From: an uncultured Cryomorphaceae bacterium
GTDB taxonomy: Bacteria > Bacteroidota > Bacteroidia > Flavobacteriales > Schleiferiaceae
DNA: 11,389 bases
NCBI GenBank assembly: GCA_937900215.1
Contig: CALCFH010000456.1
Location: forward strand, 1-11,389
Reading direction: 5' to 3'
The position numbers and the translations under genes are program-made. How positions within the stretch are numbered: position 1 is the first letter of the stretch; each line of letters begins with the position of its first letter. The notes under the pieces are model-generated. The model worked only from the letters and a program-made list of their open reading frames with translations. It was not told where the DNA came from and ran no database searches. Positions 1 through 6,916 of the stretch are shown here, in pieces.

Positions 1-973
1 GCTCATTACGGTATATGTTGGAGGTATTGAAGCAATAAGTGGAGATATTTCCGCTGGCAATATAGCGGAGTTCATTTTGTATGTCAATATGCTCACTTGG
101 CCTGTAGCCTCTATTGGATGGGTTACTTCTATAGTGCAAAGAGCCGAGGCTTCTCAAGAACGCATCAATCAATTTCTACTTGAGGAGCCAGAAATTAAAT
201 CACCCATGTCAGCCATTCAGAGTTTTTCAAATTCTATAGAGTTTAAATCGGTTGGCTTTACCTATCCAGATACAGGTATTATAGCTCTGCATAATGTTAG
301 CTTTCAACTACCTGAAGGAAAAACTCTCGCTATTGTTGGAAGAACGGGTAGCGGAAAATCTACTCTGGCAAACCTGCTCTTGAGATTCTATGATATTGAT
401 TCAGGCGAGATCTTGGTTGGTGGAAAATCCATCCAAACTCTTGATTTAGCCATACTGCGGAAGAAAATCGGCTATGTTCCACAAGATGCTTTTCTCTTTT
501 CAGAAAGCCTGTCGCACAATATCGGATTTACTATGAATGAGCCCAACGCCACTGAGGTGGAGGAATTTGCCAAGGATGCCGAGGTGCATGCCAATATTGT
601 TGAGTTTAAGGAAGGATATAAAACTAAAATCGGTGAACGTGGTATTACTTTAAGTGGCGGACAAAAACAACGGGTAAGCATTGCTAGAGCTTTGGCACAC
701 AATCCTGAAATTCTTCTTTTCGACGACTGCTTATCTGCGGTAGACACCGAAACAGAGGAAAATATTCTTCAAAATTTAAAACGACTCACAACCGAAAGAA
801 CCACAGTGATAATAAGTCACCGCGTTAGTACGGTTAAACATGCCGACCTTATTTTGGTGTTAAATAAGGGCGAAGTGGTTGAAACGGGTACCCATACCGA
901 CCTATTATCCTCGGAAGGGGAATACTTTAAGCTATACCAAAAACAAATACGCGAATCGGGCATTGAAATTTAG
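1..973 (+). CDS. ABC exporter, membrane/ATPase fusion protein (5' end missing)
   Basis: This is the C-terminal part of an ABC exporter half-transporter with the membrane domain and ATPase on one chain. The frame is open from base 2 to the TAG at 971-973. A TTG at 77 is not the real start, because typical exporter sequence (the end of the last membrane helix, then the QERINQFL linker) continues upstream of it. The ATPase domain is complete: Walker A GRTGSGKST at 338-364, Q-loop around YVPQDAF, signature LSGGQKQR at 650-673, Walker B ILLFDD at 710-727, D-loop SAVD and H-loop His at 818-820. The residue after the Walker B Asp, normally the catalytic Glu, is Asp (725-727). E. coli MdlA-type subunits share this DD motif, so the protein may pair with a second subunit or hydrolyse ATP slowly. 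The substrate (lipid, drug or peptide) cannot be read from the sequence. Its promoter and most of the membrane domain lie outside the window. Confidence 0.93.
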   Translation, partial: LITVYVGGIEAISGDISAGNIAEFILYVNMLTWPVASIGWVTSIVQRAEASQERINQFLLEEPEIKSPMSAIQSFSNSIEFKSVGFTYPDTGIIALHNVSFQLPEGKTLAIVGRTGSGKSTLANLLLRFYDIDSGEILVGGKSIQTLDLAILRKKIGYVPQDAFLFSESLSHNIGFTMNEPNATEVEEFAKDAEVHANIVEFKEGYKTKIGERGITLSGGQKQRVSIARALAHNPEILLFDDCLSAVDTETEENILQNLKRLTTERTTVIISHRVSTVKHADLILVLNKGEVVETGTHTDLLSSEGEYFKLYQKQIRESGIEI

Positions 974-994
974 AATAAGATTTTACTATTTTTG
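963..994 (+). promoter_or_regulatory. Predicted Bacteroidota-type promoter for the PUR-family gene
   Basis: TATTTTTG at 987-994 matches the Bacteroidota -7 consensus TAnnTTTG. A TTG at 963-965 lies 21 bases upstream, within the usual -33 spacing. The -33 part overlaps the last codons of the ABC gene. The expected start of transcription is near 1000, leaving a short leader that contains AGGAAG (1003-1008), a plausible ribosome binding site 9 bases before the ATG at 1018. It fits the consensus, but no experiment supports it. Confidence 0.55.
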
Positions 995-1017
995 AGATTC
1001 ACAGGAAGACAGAATAG

Positions 1018-1401
1018 ATGGAAGGAAATGAGCGGAAAGACAGGGATGAAGTATTCTCAAAAGTCTTAAGAGCGGGCAAGCGCACATATTTTTTTGACGT
1101 GCGATCTACTAAAGCCGATGATTATTATCTAACAATTACTGAAAGTCGGAAGCAGAACGACGAACAAGGTGGAGCCTTCTTTAAGAAGCATAAAATCTAT
1201 CTTTACAAAGAAGACCTTAGAGGGTTTAAAGACATTTTAGAGGAAATCACTGATTTTATTATTGAAACGAAAGGAGAAGAAATCATTTCTGAATCCAATG
1301 ATCAAGCTCATTCGACTGAACGAACTGCTCCAACCGAAGAAAAATCGAGAGACGGTAGTTCTACTCAATCCTTCACAGACATAGATTTCGAAGATCTGTA
1401 G
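1018..1401 (+). CDS. PUR family (DUF3276) DNA/RNA-binding protein
   Basis: This small protein of 127 residues matches the bacterial PUR-alpha-like family (DUF3276), common in Bacteroidota and spirochaetes. The family binds single-stranded or purine-rich nucleic acid through a Whirly-like beta-beta-beta-beta-alpha fold. The PUR repeat covers roughly residues 10-85: KVLRAGKRTYFFDVR, then YYLTITESRK, then HKIYLYKEDLRGFKDIL and a terminal helix. From about residue 86 the tail is polar, probably disordered, and ends in the acidic DIDFEDL. A single PUR repeat implies it works as a dimer. The ATG at 1018 is supported by AGGAAG 9 bases upstream. It follows the ABC gene by 44 bases and seems to have its own promoter. 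Its cellular target is unknown; a role in transcription or RNA binding is inferred from the family only. Confidence 0.85.
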   Translation: MEGNERKDRDEVFSKVLRAGKRTYFFDVRSTKADDYYLTITESRKQNDEQGGAFFKKHKIYLYKEDLRGFKDILEEITDFIIETKGEEIISESNDQAHSTERTAPTEEKSRDGSSTQSFTDIDFEDL

Positions 1402-1467
1402 AAATTGCTTTGTTGATTAGTTCTTCTCAAAACACATTTTCTACTTTTTCCAGTTCAACGGTTATAC

Positions 1468-1475
1468 TACCTTTG
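1468..1475 (+). promoter_or_regulatory. Predicted -7 promoter box for the parA operon
   Basis: TACCTTTG matches the TAnnTTTG consensus exactly, 72 bases before the parA start. No clear TTG (-33) lies at the expected distance; only a T-rich stretch at 1445-1449 does, so the match is partial. It would give a leader of about 65-70 bases. The rest of the 146-bp gap (1402-1547) holds no convincing terminator for the gene before it and no RNA gene that I can see. Confidence 0.42.
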
Positions 1476-1547
1476 TGGCTGGATTTACCCATTGAGTATT
1501 AATTACTTAATGGTCTAATTATCAATTATTTAAACGCATTATATACC

Positions 1548-2339
1548 ATGGGTAAAATTGTTGCAGTTGCAAACCAAAAAGGCGGTGTTGGAAAAACAAC
1601 CACTGCTGTAAACTTAGCGGCTGCCCTTGGTGTACTCGAAAAAAAGGTGCTACTCATTGATGCAGATCCACAAGCCAACGCCACTTCGAATTTAGGAGTA
1701 GATCCAGAATCGGTTTCTAGAGGAACCTATGAAGTATTGGAGCATGCTATTGGTATTGGCGATGCCATTATTCAAAGTAAAGCCCCCAATGTTTTTTTAG
1801 TACCCTCGAGTATTGATTTGGTTGCAGCAGAAATTGAGTTGGTTGATAAAAAGAACCGAGAATATATGCTCAAGGAGGCTCTTTCTGAGCTTCCAGAAGA
1901 TCAATTTGATTACATCATTATCGATTGCGCTCCTTCACTAGGCCTTATTACCCTAAATGCTCTAACCGCAGCCAATTCTATTCTCATTCCTATTCAATGT
2001 GAATACTTTGCTTTAGAAGGATTGGGTAAGTTGTTGAACACGATTAAAAGCGTTCAGAATCTGCATAATCACGACTTACAAATTGAAGGTCTGTTGCTAA
2101 CAATGTATGACAGTCGCTTGCGTTTATCGAATCAAGTGGTGGAAGAGGTTAAAACCCACTTCCAACAAATGGTATTTGAAACAATTATTCAAAGAAATGT
2201 TCGATTGAGTGAAGCTCCAAGTTTTGGAGAAAATATTATCACCTATGATGCTGCAAGCACAGGGGCTGTCAATTACTTAAATTTAGCCCGTGAGTTTTTG
2301 CGCAATAATGAATCCAATAAAGAAGTAGCGCAAAGCTGA
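1548..2339 (+). CDS. parA: ParA/Soj chromosome-partitioning ATPase
   Basis: This is the ParA-type ATPase of the chromosomal parABS segregation system. ATP-bound dimers coat the nucleoid, and ParB-parS complexes follow the retreating ParA to separate sister origins. It has 263 residues, the normal size for a chromosomal (Soj-like) ParA without the N-terminal DNA-binding extension of plasmid type Ia proteins. The deviant Walker A KGGVGKTT is at residues 11-18, with the signature Lys at 11. The A' motif LIDADPQ is at 36-42 and Walker B IIIDCAPSLG at 123-132. The C-terminal RNVRLSEAPSFG (216-227) is also typical. The ATG at 1548 directly begins the beta strand before Walker A, so the start is secure. 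It is the first gene of a probable six-gene operon and lies 11 bases before parB. Confidence 0.97.
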   Translation: MGKIVAVANQKGGVGKTTTAVNLAAALGVLEKKVLLIDADPQANATSNLGVDPESVSRGTYEVLEHAIGIGDAIIQSKAPNVFLVPSSIDLVAAEIELVDKKNREYMLKEALSELPEDQFDYIIIDCAPSLGLITLNALTAANSILIPIQCEYFALEGLGKLLNTIKSVQNLHNHDLQIEGLLLTMYDSRLRLSNQVVEEVKTHFQQMVFETIIQRNVRLSEAPSFGENIITYDAASTGAVNYLNLAREFLRNNESNKEVAQS

Positions 2340-2350
2340 AGATTAAAGCA

Positions 2351-3238
2351 ATGGCAGATAAACGCAAAGCATTAGGAAAAGGATTAGCGGCTCTTTTAAA
2401 AGATCCGCGAACGGAGATTGAGAGTGCAAATCAACCCGGAGCAGAAGAAATAGTAGGCTCTATTTCTGAGATTTCAATTGAATCTATTCAGCCCAATCCT
2501 TTTCAACCTCGTACTTTTTTCGATGATGAGGCGCTGCAAGAATTGGCAGATTCTATACAACAACTTGGTGTCATTCAACCCATAACTGTGCGTAGAATAA
2601 GTTCTGATTCATACGAACTCATTTCTGGAGAGCGACGCTGGAGGGCATCTAAATTGGCTGGTCTTAGTGCTATTCCTGCCTACATCCGTTTGGCAGATGA
2701 TCAAGGAATGTTGGAGATGGCTTTGGTTGAAAACATCCAAAGAGAAGAACTCGACGCCGTAGAGGTTGCCCTCTCCTATCAACGTTTAATTGATGAATGC
2801 TCCATTACTCAAGAACAAATGAGTAAAAGGGTTGGAAAGAAACGTTCTACCGTTTCCAATTACATACGTTTGTTGAAGTTGCCGCCAATTATTCAAGCTG
2901 GTATTCGCGATCGGATGTTGAGCATGGGTCATGCAAGAGCATTGGTTTCTATCGAAAATGAAGATGCTCAACTAAAGGTTTATAAGGATATAATTTCTTC
3001 TGGTATGAGCGTTCGCCAAGTAGAAGAAAAAGCAAAAGCGCTACAATATCCTAGCTTACCCACCTCCGAAGCTAAATCTGAAATTCCATCCTCCTTTAGC
3101 GAATTGGGAAAGCAACTTGGAACCCTGTTGGATACCGATGTAGTTCTTAAGTCTAAGAGCAAAGGCAATGGTGAAATCGTTATCCGCTATAAAAATTCAG
3201 ATGAATTAGAGCGACTCATTAGCATACTTAACCCATAG
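2351..3238 (+). CDS. parB: ParB/Spo0J CTPase and parS-binding partition protein
   Basis: ParB binds parS sites, uses CTP to close into a sliding clamp, spreads on nearby DNA, and stimulates ParA. The 295 residues show the expected order. A basic N-terminal peptide (KRKALGKGLAALL, residues 4-16) is the ParA-activating region. The ParB/Srx CTP-binding domain follows at about 40-132, with GERRWRAS at 93-100 and ENIQRE at 127-132. A helix-turn-helix lies at about 150-176 (ITQEQMSKRVGKKRSTVSNY) for parS recognition, and the C-terminal dimerization region runs from about 250. All key motifs are intact. I found no parS-like palindrome (TGTTTCACGTGAAACA) in the window, so the sites must lie elsewhere or differ in sequence. 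No strong ribosome binding site precedes the ATG, which is usual for the phylum. The next gene begins 2 bases after its stop. Confidence 0.97.
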   Translation: MADKRKALGKGLAALLKDPRTEIESANQPGAEEIVGSISEISIESIQPNPFQPRTFFDDEALQELADSIQQLGVIQPITVRRISSDSYELISGERRWRASKLAGLSAIPAYIRLADDQGMLEMALVENIQREELDAVEVALSYQRLIDECSITQEQMSKRVGKKRSTVSNYIRLLKLPPIIQAGIRDRMLSMGHARALVSIENEDAQLKVYKDIISSGMSVRQVEEKAKALQYPSLPTSEAKSEIPSSFSELGKQLGTLLDTDVVLKSKSKGNGEIVIRYKNSDELERLISILNP

Positions 3239-3240
3239 CA

Positions 3241-3834
3241 TTGAAGAGGTACGTACTCATTCTCTCTATTCTGTTCTTCGGAACAACTGCATTGGCCCAA
3301 GAAGTGCCAGACTTGGCTACTGTAAAAAAGAATGCGGAGCGATTGAGTGCCGAAGATTCTGCTAAAGTGCTAGAGCACAGCATTAAAAAAGCCACGTGGA
3401 GATCGGTAATGATTCCGGGCTGGGGACAACTTTACAATAAGAAATACCTCAAAGCACCTATCATTTGGGCTGGGATGGGCACTACCATTGGTTTTGCCAT
3501 ATTCAATCATCAGGAATATTTGAGTTTTAGGAATGCATATGATATTCGTATTGATGACGACCCCGAAACAATTGATGAATACAGTAACATCTATACGGCT
3601 TCTCAGTTAATTACTCTGGAAAATACCTATCGTAGGTGGAGAGACCTATCCATTATTCTCACTGTTGGTGTATACGCATACAATATTCTGGACGCTTACG
3701 TTGACGCCCACCTTTTCTATTTTGACATCACAGACGATCTTTCTATGCAATTAAGACCAAGCCTTCAAAATGGCATGGCCGCATCCTTTGGTTCTAATTT
3801 GGTTCCTTCCATGCAATTAAATCTGAACTTCTAA
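3241..3834 (+). CDS. DUF5683 domain membrane protein with signal peptide
   Basis: This 197-residue protein has no established function; it matches the DUF5683 family found in Bacteroidota between parB and dapB. It starts at a TTG: a stop lies just upstream in frame (3229-3231), and the first in-frame ATG would give residue 57 and remove the signal peptide. Residues 1-20 form a signal peptide with a likely cut after Ala-Gln (TALAQ). The family core is SVMIPGWGQLYNKKYLKAP (residues 55-73), followed by a hydrophobic segment at about 73-88. A second segment is at about 136-150, next to RRWRDLSI and then YNILDAYVDAHLFYFDI. It probably sits in the envelope with two membrane passes. Its stop overlaps the dapB start by one base (TAATG), so translation of the two is likely coupled. 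A link to envelope growth is only inferred from its neighbours. Confidence 0.85.
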   Translation: MKRYVLILSILFFGTTALAQEVPDLATVKKNAERLSAEDSAKVLEHSIKKATWRSVMIPGWGQLYNKKYLKAPIIWAGMGTTIGFAIFNHQEYLSFRNAYDIRIDDDPETIDEYSNIYTASQLITLENTYRRWRDLSIILTVGVYAYNILDAYVDAHLFYFDITDDLSMQLRPSLQNGMAASFGSNLVPSMQLNLNF

Positions 3835-4538
3835 TGAATATAGCGCTATTGGGTTATGGAAAAATGGGGAAGGAAATAGAGCGATTAGCCATAGAAATGG
3901 GCCATTCCATTGTTTTTAAGGGAAAATCAGATTGGAAGAATGAAGATTTAGAACAAGCTGAAATTGTTATTGAATTCAGTTCGCCTGAAGCGGGATTTGA
4001 AAACGTTATTCGCTGCTTAGCTCTTAAAATACCCATTGTATCTGGCACTACTGGATGGCATCATTCTCTACCAGAAGCCATTGCTTTTTGCAATAAGGTA
4101 GATGGCAGCTTCTTCTATGCCTCCAATTATTCTCTTGGAGTGAATATTTTCTTTGCTCTAAACCAAACATTAGCTAGGTGGATGGCAAACTTCCCTCAAT
4201 TCAGCCCGAGTATTTTAGAACTTCATCACAGCATGAAAAAAGACATACCCAGCGGTACGGCCATTAGTATAGCGGAAGACATACTGAAGAATCATAGCCA
4301 ATTTAATTCTTGGACTACCGAAAATGTTAAGGATCAGCTAAAGATTGAATCCATTCGCGAAGGAGAAATACCAGGAACACACAGCGTTCGTTATCAAAGC
4401 CAAACAGACGAAATACATATAGAACACATATCACATGGTCGTGATGCCTTTGCAAAGGGAGCCCTCTTGGCTGCCGAATTTTTGAAAGATAAAAAGGGCT
4501 TTTATCAGATGAACGACTTGCTAAATCTCAATCTCTAA
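3834..4538 (+). CDS. dapB: 4-hydroxy-tetrahydrodipicolinate reductase
   Basis: DapB reduces 4-hydroxy-tetrahydrodipicolinate with NAD(P)H in the cytoplasm, on the path to meso-diaminopimelate (for peptidoglycan) and lysine. Residues 1-12 hold the nucleotide-binding GYGKMG loop, shorter than the E. coli GAGGRMG form. The substrate region has SGTTGW at 70-75, SNYSLGVN at 97-104, ELHH at 129-132 with the catalytic His pair, then KKDIPSGTA at 135-143. REGEIPGTH follows at 175-183 and HGRDAFAKGAL at 201-211. At 234 residues it is shorter than E. coli DapB (about 273), which is usual for this phylum; all catalytic motifs are present. The second beta strand ends without an acidic residue (HSIVFKGKSDW), which may favour NADPH, but that is inference. 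The start overlaps the stop of the DUF5683 gene, and lepB begins 1 base after its stop. Confidence 0.96.
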   Translation: MNIALLGYGKMGKEIERLAIEMGHSIVFKGKSDWKNEDLEQAEIVIEFSSPEAGFENVIRCLALKIPIVSGTTGWHHSLPEAIAFCNKVDGSFFYASNYSLGVNIFFALNQTLARWMANFPQFSPSILELHHSMKKDIPSGTAISIAEDILKNHSQFNSWTTENVKDQLKIESIREGEIPGTHSVRYQSQTDEIHIEHISHGRDAFAKGALLAAEFLKDKKGFYQMNDLLNLNL

Positions 4539-4539
4539 G

Positions 4540-6168
4540 ATGACAATCAATTTTATTCAATATCTACTTATTGTAGAAATAGCCTCTTCGATTTACTTAT
4601 ACAAATACTTCCTTCTGGGCAATCGAAAGGCTTGGAAAGCCTTTGTTCCCGTTTTGAAAACCATTGAATTAATGGAAATGACCAGTAGACCGAAATGGCA
4701 TACTGTGCTCTACTTCATTCCCATTGTCAATCATATTATGTGGGTTGTCTCTGCCTATGAAGTTTTGCATGCATTTGGCAGAAGAAAAATAAGCGATATT
4801 ATTCTCTCCGTAGTAAGCCTTGGCGTCTACTTCGGACTCATTCCTTACCTTAATTCTTTAAATTATGTGGGAGTAGATAAAAAAGAGATTACCAAGCAGA
4901 TAGGTGACTTAGTTCCAGCTATATTTTTTGCAATTGTTGCCGCAACGGTTATTCGAACATTCACCTTTGAGGCCTATGTAATTCCAACTAGTTCGATGGA
5001 AAAGAGTCTTATGGTTGGTGACTTTCTATTCGTTAGCAAGATGCACTATGGTACGCGCATTCCAATTACTCCAATGAGTTTACCACTTTTGCATGCCTCC
5101 CTTCCTTTTACAAGCGCACCCTCTTTTTCTAGGGCTATTGTTTTTCCGTATTTCAGACTGCCTCGCCTTCAGTCCATTCAACTCGGCGACCCTGTAGTTT
5201 TCAACTACCCTATGGAAACTGATCTTCCCATAGACAAGCGGTCGAACTATGTGAAGCGCTGTGTTGGATTACCCGGAAACCAATTGGAAGTTATTTCAGG
5301 TAATGTTCATATCGATGGAAAAATCATGGCTTTTCCAGATTGGGCCAATCCACAAACCAGTTACTATGTGCGCACCAATGGGGTAGACTTCAATAAGAAG
5401 AAAATCAAAGCAGACTTTGATATAAACTATCTTAATGATGATCAACGAAGATCTAGCGGTGGAGATCCAGGAGATGTAACGCAATTCACCAAGGATGAAT
5501 ACATTATATCTATAAATATAGACGTACTTGATGCTTTCAAGAAACTGCCAAATGTGGTTGAGGTAATTCGCTTGGATAGTCCGAAAGACTTGGCCAATCT
5601 TCCTAAAAATACTCCACTTCTACTCCAAAGATATTATCAGGAAATGGTAAACCGTGCCAATGAATTTTTCATGAATGGCTTTCACGATGAAAATCCACTA
5701 TTTCCTTTTAGTAGAGATAATTACGGTCCAATTCATATTCCCGCTGCGGGCGAAACAGTGGTATTGAATGATTCTACCTATCACCTTTATAAGCGAATTA
5801 TAGAGGTCTATGAAAACCATGAGCTTGAGGTGGTAAATGGAGCGTATGTGGTAGACGGAAAAACGACGGATGAGTACACATTCGGACAGAATTATTATTG
5901 GATGATGGGCGACAATCGTCACAACTCATCGGATTCTCGCTATTGGGGATTTGTACCTGAAGATCATATAGTTGGAAAGCCTGTTTTCATCTGGATGAGC
6001 TTAGATCGCTATGCATCTGGCATAAATAAGATTAGGACAAATAGAGTGTTTACTACGGTAAACGGAAGTGGAAAGCGCTTTAACTATTTCTGGCCTATAG
6101 CAATCTTAATAGCTGCTTACTCCTTTTTCAATAAAAGACGTCTTCGCGCAAAGAAAGCAACAAAGTAA
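4540..6168 (+). CDS. lepB: Signal peptidase I, long Bacteroidota form
   Basis: Signal peptidase I (peptidase family S26) removes signal peptides from exported proteins at the outer face of the inner membrane. The catalytic Ser is residue 152 in PTSSMEKSL, and the general-base Lys is residue 239 in YVKRCVGLPGN. The conserved MGDNRHNSSDSRYWG box is at 456-470. At 542 residues the protein is much longer than E. coli LepB (324). It has an extra N-terminal region with three predicted membrane segments (about 3-26, 53-76, 84-104) before the usual anchor at about 124-143. About 200 residues separate the Lys box from the GDN box, and a further membrane segment (about 514-530) is followed by a basic tail. 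These additions look typical of Bacteroidota. It starts at the ATG 1 base after dapB and lies 8 bases before the next gene, within one operon. It probably processes the signal peptides seen here on the DUF5683 and GIN proteins. Confidence 0.96.
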   Translation: MTINFIQYLLIVEIASSIYLYKYFLLGNRKAWKAFVPVLKTIELMEMTSRPKWHTVLYFIPIVNHIMWVVSAYEVLHAFGRRKISDIILSVVSLGVYFGLIPYLNSLNYVGVDKKEITKQIGDLVPAIFFAIVAATVIRTFTFEAYVIPTSSMEKSLMVGDFLFVSKMHYGTRIPITPMSLPLLHASLPFTSAPSFSRAIVFPYFRLPRLQSIQLGDPVVFNYPMETDLPIDKRSNYVKRCVGLPGNQLEVISGNVHIDGKIMAFPDWANPQTSYYVRTNGVDFNKKKIKADFDINYLNDDQRRSSGGDPGDVTQFTKDEYIISINIDVLDAFKKLPNVVEVIRLDSPKDLANLPKNTPLLLQRYYQEMVNRANEFFMNGFHDENPLFPFSRDNYGPIHIPAAGETVVLNDSTYHLYKRIIEVYENHELEVVNGAYVVDGKTTDEYTFGQNYYWMMGDNRHNSSDSRYWGFVPEDHIVGKPVFIWMSLDRYASGINKIRTNRVFTTVNGSGKRFNYFWPIAILIAAYSFFNKRRLRAKKATK

Positions 6169-6176
6169 ATACCGCT

Positions 6177-6782
6177 TTGAACTACTTGCTAAGTACGGCT
6201 TACCTGCCTCCAAGCGTCTGGTTTGCCTATTGCATTCAAGCCGAGGGTGGCATTCGTTTAGAAAAAAACGAAAACTTTGTTAAGCAATCTTTCCGCAATC
6301 GCTGTAGGATTCAAACATCGCAGGGACCATTAGACCTCAGTATTCCATTAGTTCATTCCTCCTCTCGCAAAATCGACGAAGTTGAAATTAGTTATGCCGA
6401 AGAATGGAGGAAAAATCATTGGCGTGCCATTCAATCAGCCTATTCTAAAGCTCCTTTTTTTGCTATCCTAGCCGCGGAAATGGAAGAACTTTTACTTCAA
6501 ACTCAAGTACTTCGCCTGTGGGATTGGAATGAGATGTGGATTCATTGGGTTTTTAAGTGGTTGGATGTAACGCCTTCGCTTTCTTATTCCAATAACTTTG
6601 AATTAAACCCTTCCAACACCCTGGATCTTAGAAATTCCATCCACCCAAAAAAAGAACTCCCTGTTTCTATAGAATCAGCCATCCATCTAACGCCCATGAT
6701 TCAACAAATGGGCTCCTTGAGCGTGCTTCATTTATTGTGTTATGAAGGACCCAATGCCTTTTCTGAATTGGCTGGCAAATAG
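6177..6782 (+). CDS. WbqC-like family protein
   Basis: This protein matches the WbqC-like family, named for a gene in an O-antigen cluster but without a proven reaction. Family marks are AYLPPSVWFAY (residues 8-18), KQSFRNRCRI (36-45), KNHWRAIQSAYSKAPFF (79-95), LRNSIHPKK (151-159), and the C-terminal LSVLHLLCYEGPNA (181-194). Length is 201 residues, as expected. It starts at TTG (6177), which places the conserved YLPP near the N-terminus; no in-frame ATG lies nearby. No signal peptide is visible, so it is probably cytoplasmic. It is the last gene of the parA-to-wbqC run, 8 bases after lepB. Compared with common members it has HLTPMIQQMG before the last motif where an aromatic-rich YxQVF segment is more usual; I may be over-reading this. 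A role in glycan or envelope metabolism is suggested only by the family name and neighbours. Confidence 0.83.
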   Translation: MNYLLSTAYLPPSVWFAYCIQAEGGIRLEKNENFVKQSFRNRCRIQTSQGPLDLSIPLVHSSSRKIDEVEISYAEEWRKNHWRAIQSAYSKAPFFAILAAEMEELLLQTQVLRLWDWNEMWIHWVFKWLDVTPSLSYSNNFELNPSNTLDLRNSIHPKKELPVSIESAIHLTPMIQQMGSLSVLHLLCYEGPNAFSELAGK

Positions 6783-6844
6783 AATGTCGTTGTATTTACA
6801 ATATGTTCGCGCTTACTCACGGCTCAAAACCAGTATTTTCTTAA

Positions 6845-6884
6845 AGGCTTAGGTTGTTAGTTTACTTTTAACAAGCTGTAGCCT
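6845..6884. repeat. Imperfect inverted repeat in the gap before the GIN gene
   Basis: Arms AGGCT (6845-6849) and AGCCT (6880-6884) enclose a second pair, TTGTTA (6854-6859) and TAACAA (6869-6874), with a 9-base loop. An AG/CT pair lies between the two, giving about 13 base pairs with small internal mismatches. No T-run follows on the + strand (TCCCATAG), so it is a poor standard intrinsic terminator. It sits between the stop of the WbqC-like gene and the -7 box of the GIN gene, and its right arm falls near the expected -33 region. It could be a terminator or an operator. Confidence 0.45.
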
Positions 6885-6894
6885 CCCATAGTCA

Positions 6895-6902
6895 TACATT
6901 TG
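6895..6902 (+). promoter_or_regulatory. Predicted -7 promoter box for the GIN-domain gene
   Basis: TACATTTG matches TAnnTTTG exactly, 14 bases before the start codon at 6917. No good TTG is seen at the usual -33 distance; the nearest, at 6854-6856, is too far. The leader would be very short. This supports the GIN gene beginning a new transcription unit, possibly shared with trmD. Confidence 0.42.
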
Positions 6903-6916
6903 AAAAAATACCCATC

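Noticed and set aside
77..79. TTG at 77 as the start of the ABC gene
   Set aside because: The frame is open to the left edge with sequence typical of an exporter membrane domain, so the gene begins outside the window.
1384..1405. Weak ATTTC/GAAAT inverted repeat at the end of the PUR gene as a terminator
   Set aside because: The stem is only five base pairs, AT-rich and lacks a following T-run.
3391..3400. CCACGTGG palindrome as a possible parS site
   Set aside because: The CACGTG core matches parS, but the flanks do not match TGTTT/AAACA at any position, and it falls in coding sequence.
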